This document shows positions 54,628-63,114 of a DNA stretch of 64,000 nucleotides, in pieces. The notes beneath the pieces are model-generated. The model saw nothing but the letters and a program-made list of their open reading frames with translations, was not told where the DNA came from and searched no databases. Source of the DNA: Streptomyces sp. LX-29 (GTDB lineage: Bacteria; Actinomycetota; Actinomycetes; Streptomycetales; Streptomycetaceae). Numbering within the stretch: position 1 is the stretch's first letter; each line of letters begins with the position of its first letter. Location of the stretch: the NCBI RefSeq assembly GCF_029541745.1, contig NZ_CP089746.1, positions 4,349,559-4,413,558 of the forward strand. The letters are read 5' to 3'. A program made the translations under genes and the position numbers.

Positions 54628-54798
54628 GCCCAGCGAGTCTGCTGTTCGACCAGGAACGCCCTTGCTCTGGAAAGCCGACGCGAGGTGACCGCGGGGTGAA
54701 TTGCGGGGGCTCCATCGCTCGCATTTGTGAAGAACGTACGATCGGTCATCGTGCAAGGTTCGGAGAAGTCTTCCCGTCGCGGCCGTCGCTCGACCACC

Positions 54799-55248
54799 AT
54801 GGGCGCCATGCCGCTCAATGACATGCCGTGGTGGCGCTGGCGCAGCAATGCGCGCTCGGCGCTGCACATGCTCTCCGACCCGGTCTTCCAGCGGGAGTGC
54901 TGGCTGACCGGCCAGGACGGGTACGGGGACGTGACCGACGCCGTCTACCGCCTGGTCGAGGACACCTGGCTGGACAACTGGTCCGCCGAGAAGTACGTGG
55001 GGACCATATTCCGAGACGCGGAGGAGGCGGTCCTGGTCGACGCCGCCGTGCTGCGGGTGTTGCGGATCCTGCACCAGGTCGGCGCGGACGCCCCGGTGTC
55101 GGCGTATCTGGAGCACCCCGGGTGGCCGGAGGTGGTCGCCGCGGCGCGCGACGCCCATGTGCGGCTCGCGACGAACGACGGGGAGGACCCGAACCTGCCC
55201 CCGGCGTCCTTGCAGGTTCTGGCCATGATGACCAGAACGTTTCTGTGA
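54799..55248 (+). CDS. SCO4402-family conserved protein
   Basis: The 149-residue protein contains MPLNDMPWWRWRSNARSALH, TDAVYRLVEDTWLDNWSAEK and IFRDAEEAVLVDAAVLRVLR, which I recognise as the Streptomyces SCO4402 family of unknown function. It is encoded just upstream of purU, as in S. coelicolor. It is likely all-helical and cytoplasmic, with no membrane segment. No ribosome site precedes ATG 54799. A TACGAT -10-like box at 54737-54742 would place a transcript start at or next to an in-frame GTG at 54751, so a leaderless longer form is possible. Confidence 0.8.
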   Translation: MGAMPLNDMPWWRWRSNARSALHMLSDPVFQRECWLTGQDGYGDVTDAVYRLVEDTWLDNWSAEKYVGTIFRDAEEAVLVDAAVLRVLRILHQVGADAPVSAYLEHPGWPEVVAAARDAHVRLATNDGEDPNLPPASLQVLAMMTRTFL

Positions 55249-55277
55249 GCTTTACGGATGTGCGACGCTATGGAGTC

Positions 55278-56162
55278 ATGACCGACCCGCGCTCCGCCGC
55301 CTCTGAACCCGCCTCTGACCAGTACGTTCTCATCCTGTCCTGTCCGGACAAGCAGGGCATCGTGCACGCGGTGTCCAGCTTTCTGTTCATGACCGGTTGC
55401 AACATCGAGGACAGCCAGCAGTTCTGCGACCGCGACACGGGTCTCTTCTTCATGCGGGTGCACTTCCGCGCGGAGTCCCCGGTGCGGCTGGAGAGCCTGC
55501 GGGCGAGCTTCGCCGCGGTGGGCGAGTCGTTCCAGATGGACTGGCAGATCCACGAGGCCGAGCAGAAGATGCGGATCCTGCTCATGGTCTCGAAGTTCGG
55601 CCACTGCCTGAACGACCTGCTCTTCCGGGCCCGGATCGGAGCGCTGCCGGTGGAGATCGCCGCCGTCGTCTCCAACCACACCGACTTCGCCGAGCTCGTC
55701 GGCTCGTACGGCGTCCCGTTCCACCACCTCCCGGTCACCAAGGACACCAAGGCGGAGGCCGAGGCGCGGCTGCTGGAGATCGTCCGCGAGGAGCGGATCG
55801 AGCTGGTGGTGCTGGCCCGCTATATGCAGGTGCTCTCCGACAGCCTCTGCAAGGAGCTCTCCGGGAAGATCATCAACATCCACCACTCCTTCCTGCCGAG
55901 CTTCAAGGGCGCCAAGCCCTACCACCAGGCGCACGCGCGCGGGGTGAAGCTGATCGGTGCCACCGCGCACTACGTGACCGCGGACCTGGACGAGGGGCCG
56001 ATCATCGAGCAGGAGGTCGAGCGGGTCGGCCACGAGCTCACCCCGGACCAGCTGGTCGCCGTCGGCCGGGACGTGGAGTGCCAGGCGCTGGCCCGCGCGG
56101 TGAAGTGGCACAGCGAGCGCCGGGTGCTGCTCAACGGGCACCGCACGGTGATCTTCTCCTGA
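55278..56162 (+). CDS. purU: Formyltetrahydrofolate deformylase
   Basis: The 294-residue enzyme hydrolyses 10-formyltetrahydrofolate to formate and tetrahydrofolate, balancing one-carbon pools. It has an N-terminal ACT domain (YVLILSCPDKQGIVHAVSSF, NIEDSQQFCDRDTGLFFMR) and a C-terminal formyltransferase fold with MRILLMVSKFGHCLNDLLFR. The catalytic triad regions are IINIHHSFLPSFKGAKPYHQ (Asn, His) and TADLDEGPIIEQE (Asp). A hairpin overlaps its stop codon. Confidence 0.95.
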   Translation: MTDPRSAASEPASDQYVLILSCPDKQGIVHAVSSFLFMTGCNIEDSQQFCDRDTGLFFMRVHFRAESPVRLESLRASFAAVGESFQMDWQIHEAEQKMRILLMVSKFGHCLNDLLFRARIGALPVEIAAVVSNHTDFAELVGSYGVPFHHLPVTKDTKAEAEARLLEIVREERIELVVLARYMQVLSDSLCKELSGKIINIHHSFLPSFKGAKPYHQAHARGVKLIGATAHYVTADLDEGPIIEQEVERVGHELTPDQLVAVGRDVECQALARAVKWHSERRVLLNGHRTVIFS

Positions 56163-56177
56163 CCCCTCGGCGGGGTC
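56161..56177 (+). terminator. Hairpin overlapping the purU stop
   Basis: GACCCC-TCGGC-GGGGTC forms a six-base-pair stem that starts inside the stop codon. The following 120 bases contain several degenerate GTCTCGCGCCGGGC units but no gene. Confidence 0.45.
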
Positions 56178-56328
56178 GGGGCCCGGGTCGTCGCCCGGCG
56201 GCGCCGGACCACGCCGCCTCGCGTCTCGCGCCGGGCATCTGGCCGTCTCGCGCCGGGCGTCCCGCCATCTGGCCGTCTCGCCGTCTCGCCGTCACGGCGG
56301 AACGGTGGGGCGTGCCGCCCGGCCGCGG

Positions 56329-57915
56329 TCACATACGGGACAGGGCCGCCGAGGTGAGCAGGACGTCGCGGACCGCCTCGGGATCGCCCGCCGCGCCGGC
56401 GGCGGCGTCCCGCGGGTCCACGTGCCCGGCCATCAGCTGGTGGAAGGCGTCCAGGTCCATGGCGATGTGCGCCACCTGACGCTCCGGTCCAGCGACCGCC
56501 GCGGGTGAGTCGAGAGGGATGTACCAGCGGCCGCCGCCGCTCCCCTCGACCTCCAGACACAGCGCGCGCCCCGGCCTGCCCGCCTCCACCAGCTCCCTGG
56601 GCGGGGCGGCCAGCCCGGCCCGGCGGCGCTCGGCCAGGGCGCCGGGCAGCTTTTCCACCCAGAAGCCGATCATCTCGTGCAGATGGTCGGCAGCCGGCGG
56701 CTCGTACGGATAGCTGACGGCGTCCGCGATGTCCCCGGCGTGCACCCAGCACTCCAGGGCGCGGTCGAGGAACGAGTCGCGCATCGGCAGCCGGACGTCG
56801 CCGAACGGCACCGAGAGCTCGGTGCCCCCGCGACCGGCGAGGGAGACGTTCCGCACCATCGCGTGGGCCTGCTTCCGCCAGGGGCCGCGGATGGCGTCGG
56901 GTGCGGCCGAGGCGCCGCCGTACGGGCCCGCGCGGTCCGCGCCGTCGCGGGCCCTGGTCGGCCTCGGGCGGCCGCCGGACGGCTCCGGGGGATCGCGCTG
57001 CCATATCGCCGCGGTGCGCTCCATCGGGTGGTCGGGGGCGCCCGGGCCGAGCGGATCGGGCATGCCGAGGGCCGAGGCGAGGATCCCGTCGACCGCCATG
57101 AGGTGGGCGATCACCCCGGCGACGGTGGTGGCGCGGGCGACGGTCCGCTCGCCGTCGAACCAGCGCAGCCGCACCTCGGCGCGCCACTCGGCCGGGCCGA
57201 AGTCGCGCAGCAGCGCGTCCAGCCGGGCGGCCTCCGTGTCGAAGACGGTGGCCCACTCGGGCACCGGAACACGCGGCGGACGGCGCACGAGACAGCCCTC
57301 CAGGACCCGGCTGCGGAGCCGGGGGTCCAGGTCGAGGCTCTCCTCGGTGCGCAGCAGCGCGACGGCCTCGCGCAGCCGCAGCGCCTCCTCGGCGCACGGC
57401 ACACAGTCGTTCAGGTGTGCCTCCACGGCGGCGGTCTCCTCCGCCGAGCAGGCGGCCAGCGCCCAGGCGCCGAGCAGCGACCTGAGCACGTCGTGCGAGG
57501 GCTGCCGGCCGTGCGGGGGCGACTGCCCACGCCGCGCCTCCTCGGCGGTCGCGCCGCCGGACGCCGATGCCGCCGGGCGCGCCGGGTCCGATGCCTCCTT
57601 CGCAGTGGTGGGCCGCTCGCCCCGGGCGCCGGCGGGCGTCCCACCAGGGGTCGCGCCCTCCATCGTCGGTTCCGGCGGAGCCGGTTCGTCGAGCCGACTG
57701 TCGCCGTCGTCGGCGGCCGGCGGGGGTGGTGCCATCCGCGGCCGGCCGCCGGGTCCGCTCCGGTCGGCGCTGTTTCCGGCCCCGCCGAAGCCGTCGTACC
57801 GGTCGAAGCCCTTGAAGCCCTTGAAGCCCTTGAAGCTCTGGAATCCCTTGAAGCCGTCGAACCTGTCGAATCCGTCGAACCCGTCGAAGCGATCCGGTCC
57901 TCCGGGGCCGCTCAC
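56329..57915 (-). CDS. Zinc-finger anti-sigma factor fused to a maleylpyruvate-isomerase/DinB-like domain
   Basis: The 528-residue protein overlaps the sigma gene by four bases. The first 45 residues are extraordinary Phe/Asp/Gly/Lys repeats (FDGFDGFDRFDGFKGF...) from 9-base DNA repeats. A long Pro/Gly/Ala linker follows. A zf-HC2 module then starts near residue 145 (LLGAWALAACSAEETAAVEAHLNDCVPCAEEALRL), with the HxxxCxxC pattern of ZAS anti-sigma factors. The rest is a mycothiol-dependent maleylpyruvate isomerase N-domain (VAGVIAHLMAVDGILASALG, ALECWVHAGDIADAV). It probably holds the adjacent sigma factor inactive, perhaps in response to thiol redox state (inference). Confidence 0.8.
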   Translation of the reverse strand: MSGPGGPDRFDGFDGFDRFDGFKGFQSFKGFKGFKGFDRYDGFGGAGNSADRSGPGGRPRMAPPPPAADDGDSRLDEPAPPEPTMEGATPGGTPAGARGERPTTAKEASDPARPAASASGGATAEEARRGQSPPHGRQPSHDVLRSLLGAWALAACSAEETAAVEAHLNDCVPCAEEALRLREAVALLRTEESLDLDPRLRSRVLEGCLVRRPPRVPVPEWATVFDTEAARLDALLRDFGPAEWRAEVRLRWFDGERTVARATTVAGVIAHLMAVDGILASALGMPDPLGPGAPDHPMERTAAIWQRDPPEPSGGRPRPTRARDGADRAGPYGGASAAPDAIRGPWRKQAHAMVRNVSLAGRGGTELSVPFGDVRLPMRDSFLDRALECWVHAGDIADAVSYPYEPPAADHLHEMIGFWVEKLPGALAERRRAGLAAPPRELVEAGRPGRALCLEVEGSGGGRWYIPLDSPAAVAGPERQVAHIAMDLDAFHQLMAGHVDPRDAAAGAAGDPEAVRDVLLTSAALSRM

Positions 57916-58496
57916 AGCGACCGCCCATAGCCGGGCGGTGTGGACGGGGAGTGCGCGGCGCTCACGTTCGCCGAGGACAGCAGCTGGAGGCCCAGCCGCA
58001 GGCGGCGTCGCGCCTCGTCCTCGGTGACGCCGAGCGCCTCGGCGGCCTGCCGGTAGTCGCGGCGCTGGAAGTAGGCGAGCTCCAGGGCGGCGCGCAGCGG
58101 CGCGGGCATGGAGGTGCGGATGTAGTCCGCGCGGGCCGCGGCGGAGGCGTCGCGGATCTTCGCTTCGACCTGCTCCTGCGCGGCCTCGCAGTCGTCGTCT
58201 ATCAGGGCGGCCTCGTGCTCGCGCAGCCGTCGCACGGCGGCGCGGTGGGTGAGGGTGGCGACCCAGGAGCGCAGCGAGCCCTGCTTGGGGTCGTAGGCGT
58301 CCGGGTTCTCCCAGATGTGGCCGAACACCTCGCGTGTGATGCGGTTGGCGCCGCGCTCGTCGTCGAGCACCCGATAGGCGAGGTGGTGGACGAGGGAGGC
58401 GAAGCGGTCATAGAGCTCGCCCAGCGCCGCGGCCTCACCGCGGGCGAGGCGCTGCTGCATCTTGCGGTCCCAACGGGGCGGTGTGTCGTGCGCCAT
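57912..58496 (-). CDS. ECF-type RNA polymerase sigma factor
   Basis: The 194-residue sigma factor has region 2 (LGELYDRFASLVHHLAYRVL, ITREVFGHIWENPDAYDPKQ, LRSWVATLTHRAAVRRLREH) and region 4 (ALELAYFQRRDYRQAAEALG, VTEDEARRRLRLGLQLLSS). It is coupled to the downstream zinc-finger anti-sigma gene through an ATGA-type overlap. Its divergent neighbour is a STAS protein gene. A 21-base tandem duplication lies 35 bases upstream. Confidence 0.88.
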   Translation of the reverse strand: MAHDTPPRWDRKMQQRLARGEAAALGELYDRFASLVHHLAYRVLDDERGANRITREVFGHIWENPDAYDPKQGSLRSWVATLTHRAAVRRLREHEAALIDDDCEAAQEQVEAKIRDASAAARADYIRTSMPAPLRAALELAYFQRRDYRQAAEALGVTEDEARRRLRLGLQLLSSANVSAAHSPSTPPGYGRSL

Positions 58497-58868
58497 GCGG
58501 CCCCCATCCCTGTCGTCCCCCGGCCGCGCGGGCCCCGGCCATGGTCTGGTTGGCCCCGGCCATGGTCTGGTTGGTCATGACCATTGTTCCCAGCCCCGCA
58601 TCGAATGTAGTGCGGACAGGGGACAACACGCCCCTGTTTGGGGCAATGTGGCTCATGATCACGGCTGCGGGTGGTATTGGGGCGATCACTTTACGCAGGA
58701 TTGGTGGGAGGGGCGGCGCTGGTGGGGCATAAGGTCACTCGTGCGGGTGGTGCCACGGCGTGTTTCACGGGGGATGGGGCGGGCAGCCGCATCTGGGAAC
58801 GGGAAGTTCCGATTGGCGCGGGCTGGCGACGGGATCCGACCGGCGATCGAGCGAAGGGCATCGGACGC
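58497..58868. promoter_or_regulatory. Divergent promoter region with a 21-bp tandem duplication
   Basis: A 372-base gap without a gene between the sigma and STAS genes. The sequence GGCCCCGGCCATGGTCTGGTT occurs twice in perfect tandem (58531-58551, 58552-58572), upstream of the sigma gene. The middle of the gap is AT-richer (58590-58700) and is the likely promoter area. No ECF promoter consensus was confidently placed. Confidence 0.5.
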
Positions 58869-59243
58869 GTGACGTTGAAGGTGATGGAGGGCGAGCGGGG
58901 TGAGTGGGTCGTGTTCCAGGTCGCCGGCGAGCTGGACCTGGTGACCTCCCCGGCGGTTCGGCAGCATGTGCACAAGGCGGTGGCCCGTGGTCGGCACGCC
59001 GTGGTCCTCGACCTCTCCGAGGTCCGCTTCTGCGACTCCAGCGGGGTCGGCGTGCTGATAGCCGCCCGTCGCCTCATGCGCTCCTGCTCCGGCCGGCTCC
59101 GGCTGATCCTCCCGGCCCAGGGCGCCCGCGACGGCTCGCATGTGAACCGCGTCCTCGCGGCCCTCGGCGTCCGTCGCCTCTTCGACGTCTACCCGGATCT
59201 GGCCGCTGCCACGACGAGCACGGCGGGGCCGCTCTCAGCGTGA
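58869..59243 (+). CDS. STAS-domain anti-sigma factor antagonist
   Basis: The 124-residue protein has the STAS fold of SpoIIAA/BldG-type antagonists: VVFQVAGELDLVTSPAVRQH, then VVLDLSEVRFCDSSGVGVLI with the phosphorylatable Ser at 57 or 58. It would bind and release an anti-sigma kinase when dephosphorylated. No kinase (SpoIIAB/RsbW-like) gene is adjacent. GTG 58869 is chosen, with AAGGG upstream. A longer frame from 58671 adds an atypical extension. It converges with the histidine kinase gene across an array of repeats. Confidence 0.88.
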   Translation: MTLKVMEGERGEWVVFQVAGELDLVTSPAVRQHVHKAVARGRHAVVLDLSEVRFCDSSGVGVLIAARRLMRSCSGRLRLILPAQGARDGSHVNRVLAALGVRRLFDVYPDLAAATTSTAGPLSA

Positions 59244-59806
59244 CCGCCTCCCGGCGAGGGGCCGTCGACCGGGCCGTGCTCGCGTACACCGCAGGCGCCT
59301 TCGCCCCACCGCGACGGGGGCCCGGCGATGGGGTCCGGCGGTGCCGAGCTCGGCGTGACCGGCGCGTTCCTCCCGCCGCGACGGCGGGATGCCCGACGAT
59401 GGGGTCTCACCGCGCCCGTTCGAGGGGTGACCGCCTCCCCGTGAGGAGGCGTGGCCGGCACGTTCGTCCCGCCGCGACGGCGGGATGCCCGACGGCGGAG
59501 TCCGGCGGTGCCGAGCTCACCCGTGCCCGTTCGAGGGGCGACCGCCTCCCGGCGAGGAGGCGTGGACGGCACCTTCCTCCCGCCGCGACGGCGGGATGCC
59601 CGACGGCGGAGTCCGGCGGTGCCGAGCTCACCCCGGCCCGAGAAACCCACCGCCTACCCGCACGGCCACCCGCAGGGCCCCGCACGGCCACCCGCAGGGC
59701 CCCGCACGGCCACCCGCAGGCCCCGCACGGGCACCCGCAGGGCCCCGCACGGGCACCCGCACGGGCACACGAGCACCCACAAGGCCCCCCGCAAGGGCAC
59801 CCGCGG
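59244..59806. repeat. 563-base gene-free region: three dispersed-repeat units and a 22-bp tandem array
   Basis: No gene is supported. Three units start with CCGCCGCGACGGCGGG at 59373, 59469 and 59580. Two of them are followed by GATGCCCGACGGCGGAGTCC and GGCGGTGCCGAGCTC, clearly related to the array at 35.4-36.0 kb. At 59659-59767 about five tandem copies of a 22-base unit (CGCACGGCCACCCGCAGGGC plus CC) follow. The flanking genes converge here. Confidence 0.8.
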
Positions 59807-61159
59807 TCAGCGGGTCCCGCTGGGGAAGACCGCCAGGACCTGGAAGCCCCCCTCGGGCGTGGCGCCGGCGTCCAGCGTGCCGCCCAGCAGTTGTGCCCGC
59901 TCCCGCAGCCCCACCAGCCCGTGGCCCCCGCCGGGGAGCTCGGGGGCCGGGGCGGTCGCGTCGGGCGGTCCGTTGCGGATCTCGACCCGCAGCCCCGGTC
60001 CCTCGGCGTGGGTGTCGCAGATCCGCACCCGCACCCGCGCGCCGGGGGCGTGCTTGCGGACGTTGGTGAGCGCCTCCTGGACGGTGCGGAAGGCCGCCCG
60101 CTCGACGGCCTCCGGGCGTGCCGTGCCGTCGGTGGCCTCCGGGGTGTACTCGGCCTCGTAGTCGACGTCGAGCGCGCTCACCTCGATCAGGTGCGGCAGG
60201 TCGGCGAGGCGCGGCTGCGGGGTGAGGTCGGCGCCGTCGCCGCTGGCCGCGCGCAGGATGCCGACCATGTGGCGCAGCTCGTCGAGGGTGCGCACGGCCA
60301 GCTCGCGTATCGTGCGGGCGCCCTCGCGCGCCTTGGGGTCGGCGGAGCTGATCTGCACCGCCCCGGCCTGCAGGCTGATCAGGCTGACCTGGTGGGCGAC
60401 GACGTCGTGCATCTCGCGCGCGAGCCGCGCCCGCTCGGTGCCGACCACCTGGGAGGCGAGCAGCTCGTCGGCGTGCCGGCGGGAGCGGGTGAGCTCGTCG
60501 AGCCGGGCGGCCAGCTCGCCGCGGGTGCGGACCAGCAGCCCGAGCGCGATGGGTGCGATGGCGGTGACGCACGAGTCCATCAGGGTGAGCGTGTTCTCGC
60601 GGTACGCGGTGGGGTCCAGGTCCGACACCGGCCACGGGACGAAGTGCGCGGCGGCCAGCAGCGGGGCGCACATGCCGAGCAGCAGCGGGCCCGAGCGGCG
60701 CACGGCGACGGTGTAGAGCGCGATCATGGGCGCGAACCACACATAGCCGATGAGGATCCCCGGCAGGGTGGTCAGGAAGACCGTGAGCGGCAGCCGCCGG
60801 CGCAGCAGCAGCGCGCCGGCCGCGAGCAGCGACACATTGAGTTCGAGGCCGAGCTCGACGCCGTTGACCAGCAGCGCGTCGGCGACGGCGGTCAGGAACG
60901 GGAGCAGCAGCAGCGCCCAGTGCGCGACCCGGTGGCGGGGTGACCGGGCGGGCCGGGCGGCGGGCGCGGGCTCCGGGGTGTGGGCACCGGTGGGCTCGGG
61001 CAACCACGCCCGGCTCTGGCGCGGCGCCAGCGGGAGCCGCCCGCCGCGGCGCTGGACCTGGCGGGGGACGCGGGGCGTTCCTTTCGGCACCAACCGAGCG
61101 ACGGCCTGCTGGGGGCCGCGGAGGCTCGCGCGCGCCGCGCGGAGCGGTCTCGCGATCAC
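59807..61159 (-). CDS. Sensor histidine kinase (HisKA_3 / NarL-type partner)
   Basis: The 450-residue protein has a disordered basic N-terminus and then about five membrane helices (residues about 78-205). The HisKA_3 dimer/phosphoacceptor motif LAREMHDVVAHQVSLISLQA follows, and then a HATPase with TVQEALTNVRKHAPGARV (N-box) and PGGGHGLVGLRERAQLLGG (G-box). It is the sensor of the response regulator it overlaps (GTGA at 61156-61159). The signal is unknown. It belongs to the abundant actinobacterial family of kinases with short sensor loops. Confidence 0.9.
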   Translation of the reverse strand: MIARPLRAARASLRGPQQAVARLVPKGTPRVPRQVQRRGGRLPLAPRQSRAWLPEPTGAHTPEPAPAARPARSPRHRVAHWALLLLPFLTAVADALLVNGVELGLELNVSLLAAGALLLRRRLPLTVFLTTLPGILIGYVWFAPMIALYTVAVRRSGPLLLGMCAPLLAAAHFVPWPVSDLDPTAYRENTLTLMDSCVTAIAPIALGLLVRTRGELAARLDELTRSRRHADELLASQVVGTERARLAREMHDVVAHQVSLISLQAGAVQISSADPKAREGARTIRELAVRTLDELRHMVGILRAASGDGADLTPQPRLADLPHLIEVSALDVDYEAEYTPEATDGTARPEAVERAAFRTVQEALTNVRKHAPGARVRVRICDTHAEGPGLRVEIRNGPPDATAPAPELPGGGHGLVGLRERAQLLGGTLDAGATPEGGFQVLAVFPSGTR

Positions 61160-61896
61160 CGGACGCCGCCGCTGGGCGGGCGCTCGGCGACGGGCTGCCG
61201 TCCCCCGGCGGGGAGCGGTCCCCCGGCGGAGGCCGGTCCGGCGACCGGCGGGCGGCCGGCGACCAGTCCCGCGCGGTCGGCGACGATGGCCGCCTGGACG
61301 CGGTTGAGGCCGCCCAGCTTGCCGAGGACCGCGCGGACGTGGTCCTTGACGGTGCTCGGGGCCAGACCCATCCGCTCGGCGATCTGAGGGTTGGGGAGGC
61401 CCTCGCCGAGCAGCGCGAGCACCTCGCGCTCGCGCGGGGTGAGGGCCCGCACCGCGGCGGAGGCGGTGGCCTCGGCCTCGGCGGCGAGGAAGCCGCCGAT
61501 GACGGCGCGGGTGACCCCCGGGTCCAGGACGCTGCCGCCCTGGGCGAGCGTGCGCACGGCCCGGACCAGCTGCTCCGGGTCGGTGTCCTTGAGGAGGAAG
61601 CCGGCGGCTCCCGCGCGCAGCGCGGCGGCGAGGTACTCCTGCACGTCGAAGGTCGTCAGCATGGCGATGGCCGGGGGGTCGGGCTTGGCGCGCAGCCGCC
61701 GTAGCACCGTCAGCCCGTCCACCTCGGGCATCCGGATGTCCAGCAGCACCACATCGGGCGCGCAGCGCTGCACCGTGGCGACCGCTTCGGCGCCGGAGCA
61801 GTCCGCGACCACCTCGATGTCCTGGGCCGTGCCCAGGATCAGCCGCAGTCCGGACCTGACGAGCTGCTCGTCGTCCACCACAGCAACACGGATCAC
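61156..61896 (-). CDS. LuxR/NarL-type response regulator
   Basis: The 246-residue regulator has a receiver domain with IRVAVVDDEQLVRSGLRLIL (acidic pocket), the phosphorylated Asp in DVVLLDIRMPEVDGLTVLR, and Lys in FLLKDTDPEQL. A C-terminal LuxR HTH follows (LTPREREVLALLGEGLPNPQ, MGLAPSTVKDHVRAVLGKLG). A Pro/Gly/Ala tail of about 35 residues follows the HTH. GTG 61896 with GGGAG upstream is the start. It is translationally coupled to the kinase and diverges from the DUF4344 lipoprotein gene. Confidence 0.92.
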   Translation of the reverse strand: MIRVAVVDDEQLVRSGLRLILGTAQDIEVVADCSGAEAVATVQRCAPDVVLLDIRMPEVDGLTVLRRLRAKPDPPAIAMLTTFDVQEYLAAALRAGAAGFLLKDTDPEQLVRAVRTLAQGGSVLDPGVTRAVIGGFLAAEAEATASAAVRALTPREREVLALLGEGLPNPQIAERMGLAPSTVKDHVRAVLGKLGGLNRVQAAIVADRAGLVAGRPPVAGPASAGGPLPAGGRQPVAERPPSGGVR

Positions 61897-62065
61897 CCGC
61901 CGCTCCCTACTCCTCAGCCGCCTCAGCGGTCGTTGTCCAAGAGTGCCCCACCGGTCCGGCATGTGGAGTAGCCCCCTCCGTCCTCTCGGGGGGAGCACCC
62001 CCGCCGACCGGCGGGGGTAAGCCGAGACCAGCGGCGGATTCCGCCCCGGACCGCTACCCGGCAGA

Positions 62066-62992
62066 GTGCCTCACATGCTGCACCATCCTGCGGGAGTCCT
62101 CAGGATCCCCGCACGTTCCACGCGACGCCGCGCCTCTGTGCGCACGCTGGCCGCTCTCGCGGCCGCAGGTGTCGTCACGGGACTGATAGCGGGGTGCAGC
62201 ACACAGTCACAGGCCGCCGCGCCCCCCACACGCGGCGGCCTGTCGACTGCGTACGGACCGGCCAAGGGCGGCGGCCAGGAGCGGGCGCGGGACTTCCTGC
62301 GGACGCGACGACTGCTGGAGCACGTGGCCGGGCGGCTGGGCGACCGGCTGCGGTTGCCACCGCGGGTCGAGATCGCGCTCACCGGCCGCTCGTGCGGCAG
62401 CTCGGACGTCGCGTACGACCCGGAGAAGGGGCGGGTGGAGCTGTGTTACGAGTTCGTCGACGAGGTGCGGGAGCTCTTCGAGGACGAGGCCGCGGGTTCG
62501 GACGCCGCCGGCTCGGTTGACGCGGACGCGGAGGGGGCGTCCGCGGCCCGGGTCGCGGACGCCGTCGCGGACAAGACGGCGGGAGTGGTCACCGAGACGC
62601 TGTACCACGAGGTGGCGCACGCGCTCATCGACCGGCTGGAGCTGCCGATCGTCGGGCGCGAGGAGGATGTCGCGGACCAGTTCGCGGCGTTCAACCTGAT
62701 CCCCCAGGGATCCGCGGGCCGCGCGGCGGTGTTGGCGGCGGCCGAGAACTACGCGCTCTACGCCGAGCAGACCGACCCGCGGGACATCGACTTCGCCGAC
62801 GAACACCTCCCCGACGCCTCCCGTGCGGCCAACTACCGCTGTTACGTCTACGGCTCCGCGCCCCGGTCCCACGACGACCTCGTCGACGGCGAGCTTCTGA
62901 CCAAGGCTCGCGCCGAGTTGTGCGAGGACGAGTACGCGGACCTGAGGCGCGGTTGGGGCGAGCTGCTCGCCCCGTACGAGACCGCCCGCTGA
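62066..62992 (+). CDS. DUF4344-family putative metallopeptidase lipoprotein
   Basis: The 308-residue protein starts at GTG 62066. A basic N-region is followed by a hydrophobic helix ending in the lipobox LIAGC (Cys44), so it should be lipid-anchored outside the membrane. The mature domain contains LYHEVAHALID with the zinc-binding HEVAH at residues 181-185, preceded by RVELCYEFVDEVRELF and followed by GREEDVADQFAAFNLI. This matches DUF4344. Substrates are unknown. The gene ends at a strong hairpin. Confidence 0.85.
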   Translation: MPHMLHHPAGVLRIPARSTRRRASVRTLAALAAAGVVTGLIAGCSTQSQAAAPPTRGGLSTAYGPAKGGGQERARDFLRTRRLLEHVAGRLGDRLRLPPRVEIALTGRSCGSSDVAYDPEKGRVELCYEFVDEVRELFEDEAAGSDAAGSVDADAEGASAARVADAVADKTAGVVTETLYHEVAHALIDRLELPIVGREEDVADQFAAFNLIPQGSAGRAAVLAAAENYALYAEQTDPRDIDFADEHLPDASRAANYRCYVYGSAPRSHDDLVDGELLTKARAELCEDEYADLRRGWGELLAPYETAR

Positions 62993-63020
62993 CCGGCCCC
63001 TTCGCGGGGGGAGGGGCCGG
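62993..63020 (+). terminator. Hairpin terminator after the metallopeptidase gene
   Basis: CCGGCCCCT (62993-63001) pairs perfectly with AGGGGCCGG (63012-63020) around a ten-base loop. It begins directly after the stop codon. Confidence 0.65.
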
Positions 63021-63071
63021 CCGGCGGGCGGTCGCCCACCGGCGTCGTGCGACGCCGGGTCGTTCGAGTGT

Positions 63072-63114
63072 CTCGCCGTCGCGGCGGAGGAGGGGTTCCC
63101 GCCGCGACGGCGAG
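63072..63114. repeat. Two dispersed-repeat cores in perfect inverted orientation
   Basis: CTCGCCGTCGCGGCGG at 63072-63087 pairs perfectly with CCGCCGCGACGGCGAG at 63099-63114 over an 11-base spacer. A third exact core lies at 63209-63224, and a one-mismatch core at 63283-63298. Confidence 0.75.
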
